Shown here: in pieces, positions 25,593 to 34,103 of the stretch
Position numbering within the stretch: position 1 is the first letter of the stretch
Layout: every line of letters starts with the position of its first letter
Assembly: GCF_017741815.1 (NCBI RefSeq)
Contig: NZ_JAGHMF010000016.1
Span: 62,001 to 126,000, forward strand
Reading direction: 5' to 3'
Length of the DNA: 64,000 bases
DNA from: Rhizobium sp. 16-488-2b
GTDB taxonomy: Bacteria; Pseudomonadota; Alphaproteobacteria; Rhizobiales; Rhizobiaceae
Position numbers and translations under genes: made by a program
Notes under the pieces: model-generated
Told to the model about the DNA's origin: nothing
The model's database searches: none
What the model saw: only the letters and a program-made list of their open reading frames with translations

Positions 25593-26417
25593 ATGAAACT
25601 GAAGATTAGCCACGTCACCGAATACCGCTACGACGAACCCTCCGCCTTCTCGCTGCAGCGCCTGCGGCTGACCCCGCCGTCGGGCCCGGGCCAAAAGGTG
25701 CTGAGCTGGTCGCTGCATGTCGAGGGCGCCAAGCCTGAAGTCGAGTATGACGACCAGTTCGGCAATCACGTCAACTTGGTCTCGCTGGAGGGCGAGCAGC
25801 AGGTGACGCGCATCGTCGCCGAGGGCGAGGTCGAGACCGAGGATCTGAACGGCGTCACCGGCCCGCACACCGGCTTCTGCCCGCTCTGGCTCTTCCTGCG
25901 CGACACGCCGCGCACCAAGCCCGGCAAGCTGGTGAAGGAGCTGATCAAGGGCGTCAGCGGCGACAACGAGCTCGGCCGCATGCACGCGCTGATGGGCGCC
26001 ATCCACGAAACGGTGAACTATCAGCCCGGCACCAGCGACGTCGAAACCACGGCCGAGCAGGCGCTGGAAAAGAAGACCGGCGTCTGCCAGGACCACGCCC
26101 ACATCTTCGTCGCAGCCGCCCATGCGCTCGGCGTTCCCGCGCGCTATGTCTCGGGCTATCTGATGATGGAAGAAAAGATCGAGCAGGCTGCAACCCATGC
26201 CTGGGCGGAAGCGCATATTCCGGGTCTCGGCTGGGTCGGCTTCGATCCCGCCAACAAGATCTGCCCGGACGAGCGCTATGTCCGTATCGCCAGCGGCCTC
26301 TCCTACAAGGACGCGGCCCCCGTGTCAGGCATGCGCATCGGCACACCGGGCGAAAAGCTGCAGGTAATCGTCAAGGTCGCGGACCAGGGACAATCTCAGA
26401 GTCAGTCCCAGAGCTAG
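25593..26417 (+). CDS. Transglutaminase-like cysteine protease family protein (copy A)
   Basis: A 274-aa protein with an N-terminal bacterial transglutaminase-associated beta domain (1-90) and a core with the catalytic triad: Cys in KKTGVCQDHAHIF (about 165), His in ATHAWAEAHIPGLGW (about 205) and Asp in GFDPANK (about 219). This family lacks a signal peptide and is predicted to be a peptidase or amide-forming enzyme acting with the ATP-grasp and alpha-E proteins encoded just upstream. The short tail is Gln/Ser-rich (QGQSQSQSQS). It overlaps the convergent copy B by 47 bp. Confidence 0.92.
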   Translation: MKLKISHVTEYRYDEPSAFSLQRLRLTPPSGPGQKVLSWSLHVEGAKPEVEYDDQFGNHVNLVSLEGEQQVTRIVAEGEVETEDLNGVTGPHTGFCPLWLFLRDTPRTKPGKLVKELIKGVSGDNELGRMHALMGAIHETVNYQPGTSDVETTAEQALEKKTGVCQDHAHIFVAAAHALGVPARYVSGYLMMEEKIEQAATHAWAEAHIPGLGWVGFDPANKICPDERYVRIASGLSYKDAAPVSGMRIGTPGEKLQVIVKVADQGQSQSQSQS

Positions 26418-27282
26418 GCAGAGCATCGGAGTTGAGCGGCATTGGCGGCACGGTGCTGTCCGTGTTGATCTCGCCAGTCACGATCTCATCGGTAACGACC
26501 TCGAACTGCGCCAGCCGCGCCGGGCCGAACGCTGTTGAGATCGCTACGTCGGTGGCATCGCGGCCGGTCGCCATCAGGATGCGGCCGATGCGCGGCGTGT
26601 TGTGGCGGGCATCCACCGTATGCCAGTGACCGCCGAGATAGACCTCGAACCAGGCGCTGAAATCCATCGGCGCCGGGTCCTTGGGAACCCCGATATCGCC
26701 GAGATAGCCGGTGCAGTAGCGCGCCGGAATGTTCATGCAGCGGCAGAGCGTGATCGCCAGATGCGCGAAATCCCGGCACACGCCGGTTCTGTCAGTGTAG
26801 CCGCCATGCGCGGTGCGCAGGAGATCCGCGTTCATGTAATCGAAGCGGATGTGCCCATGCACGAAATCGGTGATCGCCTGCACGCGGGTCCATCCGGGCG
26901 CGGTGGCCGAGAAGGTCTCCCAAGCGAAATCCGCGAGCCGGTCCGTGTCGCAGTAGCGGCTGCCGAGCAGGAAAACCAGGACTTCGTCGGGCAAGTCCTT
27001 GATCTCATGCTGTACGGCTTCGAGAGGCACCACATCAGGCTGGCCGCTGTCGTAGATGTCGAAGCTGGTCGAGATGGTGGTGATCCCCGCCGGCGCCACG
27101 ATGCGGGTGCAGGCATTGCCGAAATCGTCGGTATATCCCCAGGCTTCGATCGGCTGGTCGAACTCCAGCACCTGCTCGGTCAAGAGATCGACCCGTCTTG
27201 AGGGATGGATGTTGAGGGTGAGAAGCATCGGTGTCGGTTGCACGCATTCATACCCTATCGTGAAACCGGCATTGATCTTCAT
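26371..27282 (-). CDS. Transglutaminase-like protein (copy B)
   Basis: A 303-aa protein of the same superfamily but a different subfamily. The N-terminus MKINAGFTIGYECVQPTPMLL is typical. The triad is Cys in TDRTGVCRDFAHLAIT (about 170), His in GHWHTVDARHN (about 225) and the Asp of that VDARHN block. RBS AAGGAACG precedes ATG 27282. It probably forms a unit with copy C and the small gene at 28323, opposite in direction to the ATP-grasp operon. Confidence 0.9.
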   Translation of the reverse strand: MKINAGFTIGYECVQPTPMLLTLNIHPSRRVDLLTEQVLEFDQPIEAWGYTDDFGNACTRIVAPAGITTISTSFDIYDSGQPDVVPLEAVQHEIKDLPDEVLVFLLGSRYCDTDRLADFAWETFSATAPGWTRVQAITDFVHGHIRFDYMNADLLRTAHGGYTDRTGVCRDFAHLAITLCRCMNIPARYCTGYLGDIGVPKDPAPMDFSAWFEVYLGGHWHTVDARHNTPRIGRILMATGRDATDVAISTAFGPARLAQFEVVTDEIVTGEINTDSTVPPMPLNSDALPSSGTDSEIVPGPRP

Positions 27283-27381
27283 GATCGTTCCTTCTCGAAA
27301 AGCGGCGCGGCGGCATTGGCGCGCTTTCAGGGAACGTCACCGGCAACGATCGGTTCCACGCGTGGCCGACGGATCACGGTA

Positions 27382-28257
27382 TCATGTTTCGGTGGTCACA
27401 TTGACCTGCACGACCATGTCGCCAAAGTCGTCGCTGCTGCCGTCATAGCTTCCCCAGAGCGGGATCGCCTGGCGCGGGTCGCGGGCGACGCCGACGCGGA
27501 TGAGATCCTGATTGCCGACGATGCCGTTGGTCGGATCGAACTCCACCCAGCCCGCGCCCGGCAGATAGACCTGACACCAGGCATGCGTCGATCCACCGCC
27601 GAGCGTGCGCGATCCGTCGCGGTCAGGCACGTAGATGTAGCCGGTGACGAAACGCGCGGCGAAACCCAGAGACCGCGCCGCTTCCATCATCAGAAGCGCG
27701 AAATCCCGGCACGTCCCCTGCCGCCGCTGCAGCGTCTCGACAGGCGTTTGCGTGCCCCTCTCGACGCGGCGCGCATAGACGAAGCTCTGGCGGATGGAAA
27801 AGCACAGCGTCATCAGGATATGCCCCGTCTGCACCGAAGTCCCCGCGCCGGTGAACTGCCGCGCCCAATGCGCCACCGCGCCCTCCGGATCGTCATAGGA
27901 GCGGGCGATGGTGCAGCTCAGATCGGGAAGCTCGTCCTCTTCATAGGAGAAAGGATAGGTCAGCGCCTCGCTGTCCATCTCGAACTCGACGGGCACCTCG
28001 GGCGTATGATCCAGCCGGATATTGGTCTCGAAGCGCAGATGATCGGAGGCGCCGTCGAAATCCACCAGCGCGATGCAATTGCCGAACACGTCGTGGATCC
28101 AGCGCACCCGCGCGGGCTTCGGCTCGACCACCATCGTCGCGTCGAGCAGCCGCTGGTCGAAGCTGTCGCGCGGGCGAAACAGCACCCGGTGCTGGCCGAA
28201 GGTGACCGGGCGCTTGTAGCTGTATTGGGTGATGTGCCTGACGGAATATACGGTCAT
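27382..28257 (-). CDS. Transglutaminase-like protein (copy C)
   Basis: A 291-aa protein from ATG 28257 (GAGGGCAGC upstream). The N-terminal domain YSVRHITQYSYKRPVTFGQHRVLFRP matches copy A type proteins. The triad is Cys in RRQGTCRDFALLMM (about 170), His in GSTHAWCQVYLPGAGW (about 215) and Asp in EFDPTNG (about 229). Three transglutaminase paralogues around one ATP-grasp/alpha-E pair is more than the minimum set and suggests different substrates or steps. An in-frame upstream ATG at 28275 is less likely. Confidence 0.9.
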   Translation of the reverse strand: MTVYSVRHITQYSYKRPVTFGQHRVLFRPRDSFDQRLLDATMVVEPKPARVRWIHDVFGNCIALVDFDGASDHLRFETNIRLDHTPEVPVEFEMDSEALTYPFSYEEDELPDLSCTIARSYDDPEGAVAHWARQFTGAGTSVQTGHILMTLCFSIRQSFVYARRVERGTQTPVETLQRRQGTCRDFALLMMEAARSLGFAARFVTGYIYVPDRDGSRTLGGGSTHAWCQVYLPGAGWVEFDPTNGIVGNQDLIRVGVARDPRQAIPLWGSYDGSSDDFGDMVVQVNVTTET

Positions 28258-28322
28258 GCTGCCCTCGCCCGCCACGGTCCGGGCGGACGCCCTGCTACTC
28301 GAACTCTTCTAATCGAACGCGT

Positions 28323-28565
28323 CTAATCGAACTCCGGCACCTGCCCCGACTGGAAAAGAATGATCGAAGGTCCCTGCTCGCCGACCGCGACATTGGCCTC
28401 GCGGCACCAGACGACCACGCCGGCATAGTCGTTGACCATCGTTTCGGCGACATAGACAGCCGTGTCCTCGCCCTTCATCCGGCGCGGTTCGAACGCGTGC
28501 ACCAGAGCGCCGCTGTCATCGATGTTGAACGCGCTCAGCACAATCAATTTCCGCACTCCTGGCAT
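28323..28565 (-). CDS. Small conserved-looking hypothetical protein (80 aa)
   Basis: I do not recognise a family. ATG 28565 has AGGAGAGCG in the right place. The protein is a mix of short strands and helices (IVLSAFNIDDSGALVHAFEP, AVYVAETMVNDYAGVVVW), without a signal peptide or membrane segment. It ends 65 bp before copy C in the same direction and may belong to that unit. Confidence 0.65.
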   Translation of the reverse strand: MPGVRKLIVLSAFNIDDSGALVHAFEPRRMKGEDTAVYVAETMVNDYAGVVVWCREANVAVGEQGPSIILFQSGQVPEFD

Positions 28566-28662
28566 TGACGCTCTCCTGCGGCGATAACGGCAGGACGCCC
28601 GTTTCGTTCCTGAGAACGGGCGGTCTGGAGAAGAAATATGGCTGGGGTCGCCCAGCAATGGC

Positions 28663-29136
28663 TCAGCCCCTGCGGGCAGCCTCGATCGCCGCGACGTCGA
28701 TCTTGCCCATGTCCATCATCGCATCGAATGCGCGCTTGGCCTCGGCGCCGCCGGCGTTCATCGCCTCCGTCAGCACGCGCGGCGTGATCTGCCATGATAC
28801 GCCCCATTTGTCCTTGCACCAACCGCAGGCGCTCTCCTCGCCGCCATTGCCGACGATCGCGTTCCAGTAGCGGTCGGTCTCTTCCTGATCCTCGGTGGAG
28901 ATCTGGAACGAGAAAGCCTCGTTGTGCTTGAAGACGGGGCCGCCATTGAGGCCGATACAGGCAACACCGGCGACGGTGAACTCGACGACGAGCACCTGCC
29001 CCTCCTTGCCCGAGGGATAATCTCCCGGCGCCCGCGTGATCTTCCCGACGGAGCTGTCGGGAAACGTCTTCGCGTAGAAGCGCGCTGCCTCCTCGGCATC
29101 CTTGTCGTACCATACGCAGATCGTGTTCTTTGCCAT
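28663..29136 (-). CDS. VOC-superfamily protein (3-demethylubiquinone methyltransferase-like fold)
   Basis: A 157-aa protein of the PhnB / 3-dmu-9 group of the vicinal oxygen chelate superfamily. Typical blocks are CVWYDKDAEEAARFYAKTFPDSSV, FSFQISTEDQEETDRYWNAIV and CGWCKDKWGVSWQITPRVL. Despite the family name, these proteins are not shown to be methyltransferases; function unknown. RBS GGGAGGAG precedes ATG 29136. Confidence 0.88.
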   Translation of the reverse strand: MAKNTICVWYDKDAEEAARFYAKTFPDSSVGKITRAPGDYPSGKEGQVLVVEFTVAGVACIGLNGGPVFKHNEAFSFQISTEDQEETDRYWNAIVGNGGEESACGWCKDKWGVSWQITPRVLTEAMNAGGAEAKRAFDAMMDMGKIDVAAIEAARRG

Positions 29137-29238
29137 TGCGCGCTCCTCCCGCGTTCGTTGCCTATGTCAGGACACATAAGGCAGCGATATCAGTTGACCA
29201 GCACAATGGTCTCCTCGGAGCGGATCGTTAAGGCGGGC

Positions 29239-29511
29239 TCAGAGGCTCTCGTATTGCTCGGCCGTACGGCGGGTCGCCAGCGAATAGAGCCAGTAGAAGG
29301 GGATGAAGCAGACGAGGACGGCGATTTCGAGCACCGAATGGCGCGTCTCGCGAGCCTCTTCGACAACAGCAGGCGCCTCCGCCCTCACCTCACGCTGCGC
29401 GTTCTCGAGCAGACGGTTCACCAGCTGGCGATCGTCTTCGGTCTCGGTCCCGTCGGCATCGTGGTGAGTGGTCTTCGGCGCGGGTTTGCGCATGTCTGGC
29501 CTCGTCGTCAT
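29239..29511 (-). CDS. Small membrane-anchored hypothetical protein (90 aa)
   Basis: A charged, helical N-terminal part (1-60) is followed by one hydrophobic segment (VLEIAVLVCFIPFYWLYSLA, about 61-80) and a short tail. It is probably tail-anchored in the inner membrane. No family recognised. RBS is weak, so the call rests on the protein-like composition and the free-standing frame. Confidence 0.58.
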   Translation of the reverse strand: MTTRPDMRKPAPKTTHHDADGTETEDDRQLVNRLLENAQREVRAEAPAVVEEARETRHSVLEIAVLVCFIPFYWLYSLATRRTAEQYESL

Positions 29512-29605
29512 TTGCAGTGCGAGGTCAAGCTAACACGATTTTACTAAATCTTTAACTATAACTTCCCGGCTTCCCGCGCGCGGGGCGTGCGCTTCCCGGA
29601 TACGG

Positions 29606-29628
29606 AAAAAGCGGAACTTTCGCCCCGC
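29606..29628 (-). terminator. Probable terminator of the chvE-ggu-dehydratase operon
   Basis: On the minus strand GCGGGGC (29628-29622), loop GAAA, GTTCCGC (29617-29611), then five T. The 7-bp stem includes two G-U pairs. It lies 34 bp after the dehydratase stop. Confidence 0.65.
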
Positions 29629-29661
29629 CTTCTCGTCAATTCATCCGATCGAAACGACCGA

Positions 29662-31401
29662 TTAGTGGCTGTCCTTGCCAACCGCGCTGCCGCGACATCC
29701 CTTGAGGAAGTCGAGGTCGGCGCCGGTGTCGGCACCTTCGACGTGCTGCTGGTGCAGGAACGCGTAGCCCGAGGTCGGCAGCTCGTGCTGCGGCTTCCAC
29801 TCGGCCAGGCGACGCGCCATCTCTTCCTCGGAGATATCGACATGCAGGCGACGGTTCGGCACGTCGAGCTCGATCATGTCGCCGTTCTTGATGACGGCGA
29901 GCGGACCGCCGACGGCGGCTTCCGGCGAGGTGTGCAGAACGACGGTGCCATAGGCGGTGCCGGACATGCGGGCATCCGAGATGCGCACCATGTCGGTGAT
30001 GCCCTTCTTCAGCACCTTCGGCGGCAGACCCATGTTGCCGACTTCGGCCATGCCAGGGTAGCCCTTCGGACCACAGTTCTTCATGACCATGACGCAGCTC
30101 TCGTCGATGTCGAGATTGTCGTCGTTGATCTTGGCCTTGTAGTCGTCGATATCCTCGAACACCACGGCGCGGCCGCGATGCGTCAAGAGATGCGGCGAAG
30201 CAGCTGATGGCTTCAGAACGGCGCCCTTCGGCGCCATGTTGCCACGCAGAACGACGATACCGCCGGACTGCGTCAGCGCCTTTTCCGCCGGCAGGATGAC
30301 GTCTTCGTTCCAGTTGACGACGTCCTTGACCTCTTCCCACATGGTCTCGCCCGAAACGGTAAGCGCATCCTTGTGCAGGAGGCCGGCTTCGCCGAGGCGC
30401 TTGATGACGACAGGCAGGCCGCCGGCATAGAAGAACTCTTCCATGAGGTACTTGCCCGATGGCATCAGGTTGACGATCGTCGGCACGTCGCGGCCGCAAC
30501 GGTCCCAGTCGTCGAGCGTCAGGTCGATGCCGACGCGGCCGGCCATGGCCAGCAGATGGATGACGGCATTGGTCGAACCACCGATCGCCGCATTGGTGCG
30601 GATGGCGTTTTCGAAGGCCTGCTTGGTCATGATGTCGGAGGGCTTCAGGTCGTCCTTGACCATCTGCACGATGCGGCGGCCGGTGAGCTGCGCCATCACC
30701 TTGCGGCGACTATCAACGCCCGGGATCGCGGCATTGCCCGAAAGCGCCATGCCGAGCGCTTCGGCCATCGACGCCATCGTCGACGCGGTGCCCATCGTGT
30801 TGCAGGTGCCGGACGAACGGCTCATCGAAGCCTCGGCTTCTAGGAACTCGGCCTGCGTCATCTCGCCGGCCTTCACCATTTCGGAGAACTTCCAAAGATG
30901 CGTGCCGGAGCCGACGCGCTCGCCGCGGAAGTAGCCGTTCAGCATCGGGCCGCCGGTGACGACGATCGACGGCAGGTCGACGGAGGCGGCAGCCATCAGG
31001 AGCGACGGCGTGGTCTTGTCGCAACCGACCATCAGCACGCAGCCGTCCATCGGCTGGCCGCGAATGGTTTCCTCGATCGAGAGCGCCGCGAGGTTGCGGT
31101 ACATCATCGCGGTCGGGCGGAAGGTGTTTTCGGAAGCCGAGAACACAGGAACTTCCATCGGGAAGCCGCCAGCCTCCCATATGCCCGCCTTCACCTTCTC
31201 CGCCAGTTCGCGCAGATGGCCGTTGCACGGCGTCATGTCCGACCAAGTGTTGAGAATGCCGATCACAGGGCGTCCGTCGAACAGGTCGTGCGGGTAACCC
31301 TGGTTCTTCATCCAGCCGCGGTGATAGATGACGTCACGGCTGGTGCCGCCGTACCATTCCTGCGATCGAAGCTTGCGCGGCCATTCCGCTTTTTTAAACA
31401 T
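29662..31401 (-). CDS. IlvD/Edd-family sugar-acid dehydratase, probably L-arabinonate dehydratase
   Basis: This Fe-S enzyme (579 aa) of the dihydroxy-acid dehydratase family removes water from a sugar acid to give a 2-keto-3-deoxy acid. The three cluster Cys are visible: TPCNGHLREL (about 60), VGCDKTTPS (about 128) and SGTCNTMGTAS (about 197). The context decides the substrate: the next genes upstream encode a 2-oxoglutarate-semialdehyde-type dehydrogenase and GguC/AraD1. Together these are the last three steps of the non-phosphorylating pentose (Weimberg) route. L-arabinonate is preferred, with D-xylonate or related acids possible. Confidence 0.9.
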   Translation of the reverse strand: MFKKAEWPRKLRSQEWYGGTSRDVIYHRGWMKNQGYPHDLFDGRPVIGILNTWSDMTPCNGHLRELAEKVKAGIWEAGGFPMEVPVFSASENTFRPTAMMYRNLAALSIEETIRGQPMDGCVLMVGCDKTTPSLLMAAASVDLPSIVVTGGPMLNGYFRGERVGSGTHLWKFSEMVKAGEMTQAEFLEAEASMSRSSGTCNTMGTASTMASMAEALGMALSGNAAIPGVDSRRKVMAQLTGRRIVQMVKDDLKPSDIMTKQAFENAIRTNAAIGGSTNAVIHLLAMAGRVGIDLTLDDWDRCGRDVPTIVNLMPSGKYLMEEFFYAGGLPVVIKRLGEAGLLHKDALTVSGETMWEEVKDVVNWNEDVILPAEKALTQSGGIVVLRGNMAPKGAVLKPSAASPHLLTHRGRAVVFEDIDDYKAKINDDNLDIDESCVMVMKNCGPKGYPGMAEVGNMGLPPKVLKKGITDMVRISDARMSGTAYGTVVLHTSPEAAVGGPLAVIKNGDMIELDVPNRRLHVDISEEEMARRLAEWKPQHELPTSGYAFLHQQHVEGADTGADLDFLKGCRGSAVGKDSH

Positions 31402-31464
31402 TGTCTTCTGCCTTTTGAGGGATGCCGAGCCGTCCTCGCGACGGCCCGTATCGCTATTTTGACG

Positions 31465-32898
31465 TCAGGCCAGCGTGTAGCTGGTCTTGACCGATGTGTA
31501 GAATTCGGCGGCGTACTTGCCCTGCTCGCGCGGGCCGTAGGAAGAGCCCTTGCGGCCGCCGAACGGAACGTGGAAATCGACACCCGCCGTCGGCAGGTTG
31601 ACCATCACCATGCCGGCCTCGGCGTTGCGCTTGAAGTGCGTCGCATGCTTGAGGCTGGTCGTCGCGATGCCCGAGGACAGGCCGAACGGCGTGTCGTTGG
31701 CCGTCGCCAGCGCCTCTTCGTAATCCTTGACGCGGATGACCGAGACGACGGGTCCGAAGATCTCTTCGCGGGAAATGCGCATCTGGTTGGTTGCTTCGGT
31801 AAACAGCGTCGGCTGCAGATAGAAGCCGGGCGTGTCGCGCTTCAAAATCTCGCCGCCGAAGGCAAGCTTGGCGCCTTCCTTTTTGCCGATCTCGATATAG
31901 TCGGTGTCGGTCTTCAGCTGCTTCTCGTCGACCACGGGGCCGATATGCGTGCCGGACTTCATGGCGTTATCGACGATAAGCGTTTCGAGCTTGGCCGTCA
32001 GCGCTGCCACGAACTTGTCGTGAATACCTTCGGTGACGATCAGGCGCGAGGACGCCGTGCAGCGCTGACCGGTCGAGAAGAAGCCGGAATTGGCGGCGGC
32101 TTCGACGGCGACGTTGAGGTCGGCGTCGTCGAGAACGACCATCGGGTTCTTGCCGCCCATTTCCAGCTGGAACTTGCGGTTATGCTCAAGCGATGCGGCG
32201 GCGACGCGCTTGCCGGTGCCGGTGGAGCCGGTAAAGGTGATGCCCGCGACATCGGGGCTGTCGAGCATGGCCTGGCCAACGACCGAGCCCTTGCCCATGA
32301 CGAGGTTCAGGACGCCCTTCGGCAGGCCGGCGCGGTGGAGGATATCGACGATCGCCCAGGAGCAGGCCGGAACCAGCTCGGCCGGCTTGAACACGATGGT
32401 GTTGCCGTAGCAGAGCGCCGGCGCGATCTTCCAGGCCGGAATGGCGATCGGGAAGTTCCAGGGCGTGATGATGCCGATGACGCCGAGCGGGTCGCGGGTG
32501 ATCTCGACGCCGATGTTCGGACGCACCGACGGAATGGTCTCGCCGGCAAGGCGCAGCACTTCGCCTGCAAAGAATTCGAAGATCTGGCTGGCGCGGATGG
32601 TCTCGCCGATCGCCTCGGGAAGGGTCTTGCCCTCTTCGCGGGCAAGCAGCGCGCCGAGCTCGTCCTTGCGGGCCATGATCTCGTCGCCGGCCTTCTTCAG
32701 GATGACGTGGCGTTCCCAGATACCGGAGCGCGACCAGGCCGGGAAAGCGGCCTTGGCAGCGGCAATCGCGTTCTTCGTGTCTTCTGCCGAACCATCGGCA
32801 TAGAGGCCAACGACTTCGTTCGTATCCGACGGGTTGATATTCTTGGTGGCGTCCGAGCCGATCCATTCGCCGGCGATCAGGTTCTGATAAATGGTCAT
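31465..32898 (-). CDS. NAD(P)-dependent aldehyde dehydrogenase, probably 2-oxoglutarate semialdehyde dehydrogenase
   Basis: A 477-aa enzyme of the ALDH superfamily. The catalytic Cys280 is in GQRCTASSRL, the general base Glu246 in LEMGGKNP, and the nucleotide-binding FTGSTGTGKRV at about 222. The full-length ALDH core has no signal peptide. Placed between the dehydratase and gguC, it most likely oxidises 2-oxoglutarate semialdehyde (2,5-dioxopentanoate) to 2-oxoglutarate. RBS AAAGGAGG is 12 bases upstream. Confidence 0.92.
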   Translation of the reverse strand: MTIYQNLIAGEWIGSDATKNINPSDTNEVVGLYADGSAEDTKNAIAAAKAAFPAWSRSGIWERHVILKKAGDEIMARKDELGALLAREEGKTLPEAIGETIRASQIFEFFAGEVLRLAGETIPSVRPNIGVEITRDPLGVIGIITPWNFPIAIPAWKIAPALCYGNTIVFKPAELVPACSWAIVDILHRAGLPKGVLNLVMGKGSVVGQAMLDSPDVAGITFTGSTGTGKRVAAASLEHNRKFQLEMGGKNPMVVLDDADLNVAVEAAANSGFFSTGQRCTASSRLIVTEGIHDKFVAALTAKLETLIVDNAMKSGTHIGPVVDEKQLKTDTDYIEIGKKEGAKLAFGGEILKRDTPGFYLQPTLFTEATNQMRISREEIFGPVVSVIRVKDYEEALATANDTPFGLSSGIATTSLKHATHFKRNAEAGMVMVNLPTAGVDFHVPFGGRKGSSYGPREQGKYAAEFYTSVKTSYTLA

Positions 32899-32981
32899 GG
32901 GCCCTGCAAGCCTCCTTTACCGCTTATGAAAGACTGGCCCGACAGCCAATGCGCCGGGCCCTAGAAACCAGAGCTGAGAAA

Positions 32982-33986
32982 TCAGAGCTGCTTGACGACG
33001 ATCTCTTCTTCGGCGTCGATCTTCAGCGGATTGCGCAGCGGCAGGCCGAAGTCTGCGACCTCGATCTCGAACACGTCGCCCTCTTCCGTCTTGATGCCTT
33101 CGGCGAACGACAACGTCGCCGTGCCGAACATGTGGACGTGGACGTCGCCGGGGACGCGGAACAGGCCGTACTTGAAGTGGTGGTATTCGAGGTTGGCGAA
33201 GGTGTGCGACATGTTCGCCTCGCCCGACAGGAAGGGCTTCTCGAAGATCACCTTATCGCCGCGCTTGATGCGCGAAGTGCCGCGGATATCCTCAGGCGCC
33301 GCACCGATGCGGATCTCGGGGCCGAAGCTCGCCGGACGCAGCTTGGAGTGCGCGAGGTAGAGATAGTTCTGGCGCTCGGTGACGTGGTCGGAAAACTCGT
33401 TGGAGAGCGCGAAACCGATGCGGAACGGCGTGCCGTCCTCAGCGATCACATAGATGCCGGCCATCTCGGGCTCTTCGCCGCCGTCGAGCGCAAACGATGG
33501 GGAGACGAGTGCGGCGCCAGGAGCTGCGGCACCATAGCCGTTGCCCTTGTAGAACCACTCGGGCTGAACGCCCTTTTCGCCAGCCTTCGGCTTGCCGTTC
33601 TCGAGGCCCATCTTGAACATCTTCATAGAGTCCGTGAGCGTTTCTTCCGCGGCCTCGGAGGTCTTCTTGTGCATGCTGTCGCGCGTCGCGGCCGAGCCGA
33701 GATGCGTCAGGCCCGTGCCCGTCAGGTGCAGGTGCGCGGCGTCAGGATGCGTCATCGGCGGCAGGAAGCGACCTTCGGCATAAGCCTTTTCGAGGTCGAC
33801 GGCTTCACCCAGGCCATGCGCCTCGATCACCGAAGCGAGCGACTTGCCGCCGTTTGCGGCTTCCATGGCGAGCGCATAGACGCTGCCGGCATTGTTGACG
33901 GCTTTCGCGGTACCGCCCGGCTCGCGCACGGCGACGACGATCTCTCCGTTCGAACCCTTGATCTGCGAAATAAGCACGGTCTTCAT
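32982..33986 (-). CDS. gguC: GguC / AraD1-family 2-keto-3-deoxy-arabinonate dehydratase-like protein
   Basis: A 334-aa protein of the FAH-related AraD1 family, called GguC in Agrobacterium, where the order chvE-gguA-gguB-gguC is conserved. RIGFALSNEFSDHVTERQNYLYLAHSKLR (in two parts), GPEIRIGAAPEDIRGTSRI and TFANLEYHHFKYGLFR are typical. In the pentose pathway this protein would dehydrate 2-keto-3-deoxy-L-arabinonate to 2-oxoglutarate semialdehyde. Start ATG 33986 follows GGAAAAAAGG; an ATG four codons earlier is also possible. Confidence 0.87.
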   Translation of the reverse strand: MKTVLISQIKGSNGEIVVAVREPGGTAKAVNNAGSVYALAMEAANGGKSLASVIEAHGLGEAVDLEKAYAEGRFLPPMTHPDAAHLHLTGTGLTHLGSAATRDSMHKKTSEAAEETLTDSMKMFKMGLENGKPKAGEKGVQPEWFYKGNGYGAAAPGAALVSPSFALDGGEEPEMAGIYVIAEDGTPFRIGFALSNEFSDHVTERQNYLYLAHSKLRPASFGPEIRIGAAPEDIRGTSRIKRGDKVIFEKPFLSGEANMSHTFANLEYHHFKYGLFRVPGDVHVHMFGTATLSFAEGIKTEEGDVFEIEVADFGLPLRNPLKIDAEEEIVVKQL

Positions 33987-34020
33987 CCTTTTTTCCATTG
34001 CGCGGAATGTGCTCCGCCAT

Positions 34021-34042
34021 TCCGGCTCCCGAGGGAGCCGGA
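34021..34042 (-). other. Intercistronic hairpin between gguB and gguC
   Basis: Perfect 10-bp arms TCCGGCTCCC (34021-34030) and GGGAGCCGGA (34033-34042) with a two-base spacer and no T-run. It probably protects or processes the mRNA rather than terminating it. Confidence 0.55.
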
Positions 34043-34103
34043 TTACAAGTTCATGTCACTGCGAATTCAAGTCACTGCAAATAGGTGGGCAGCGCCGAAG
34101 CGC

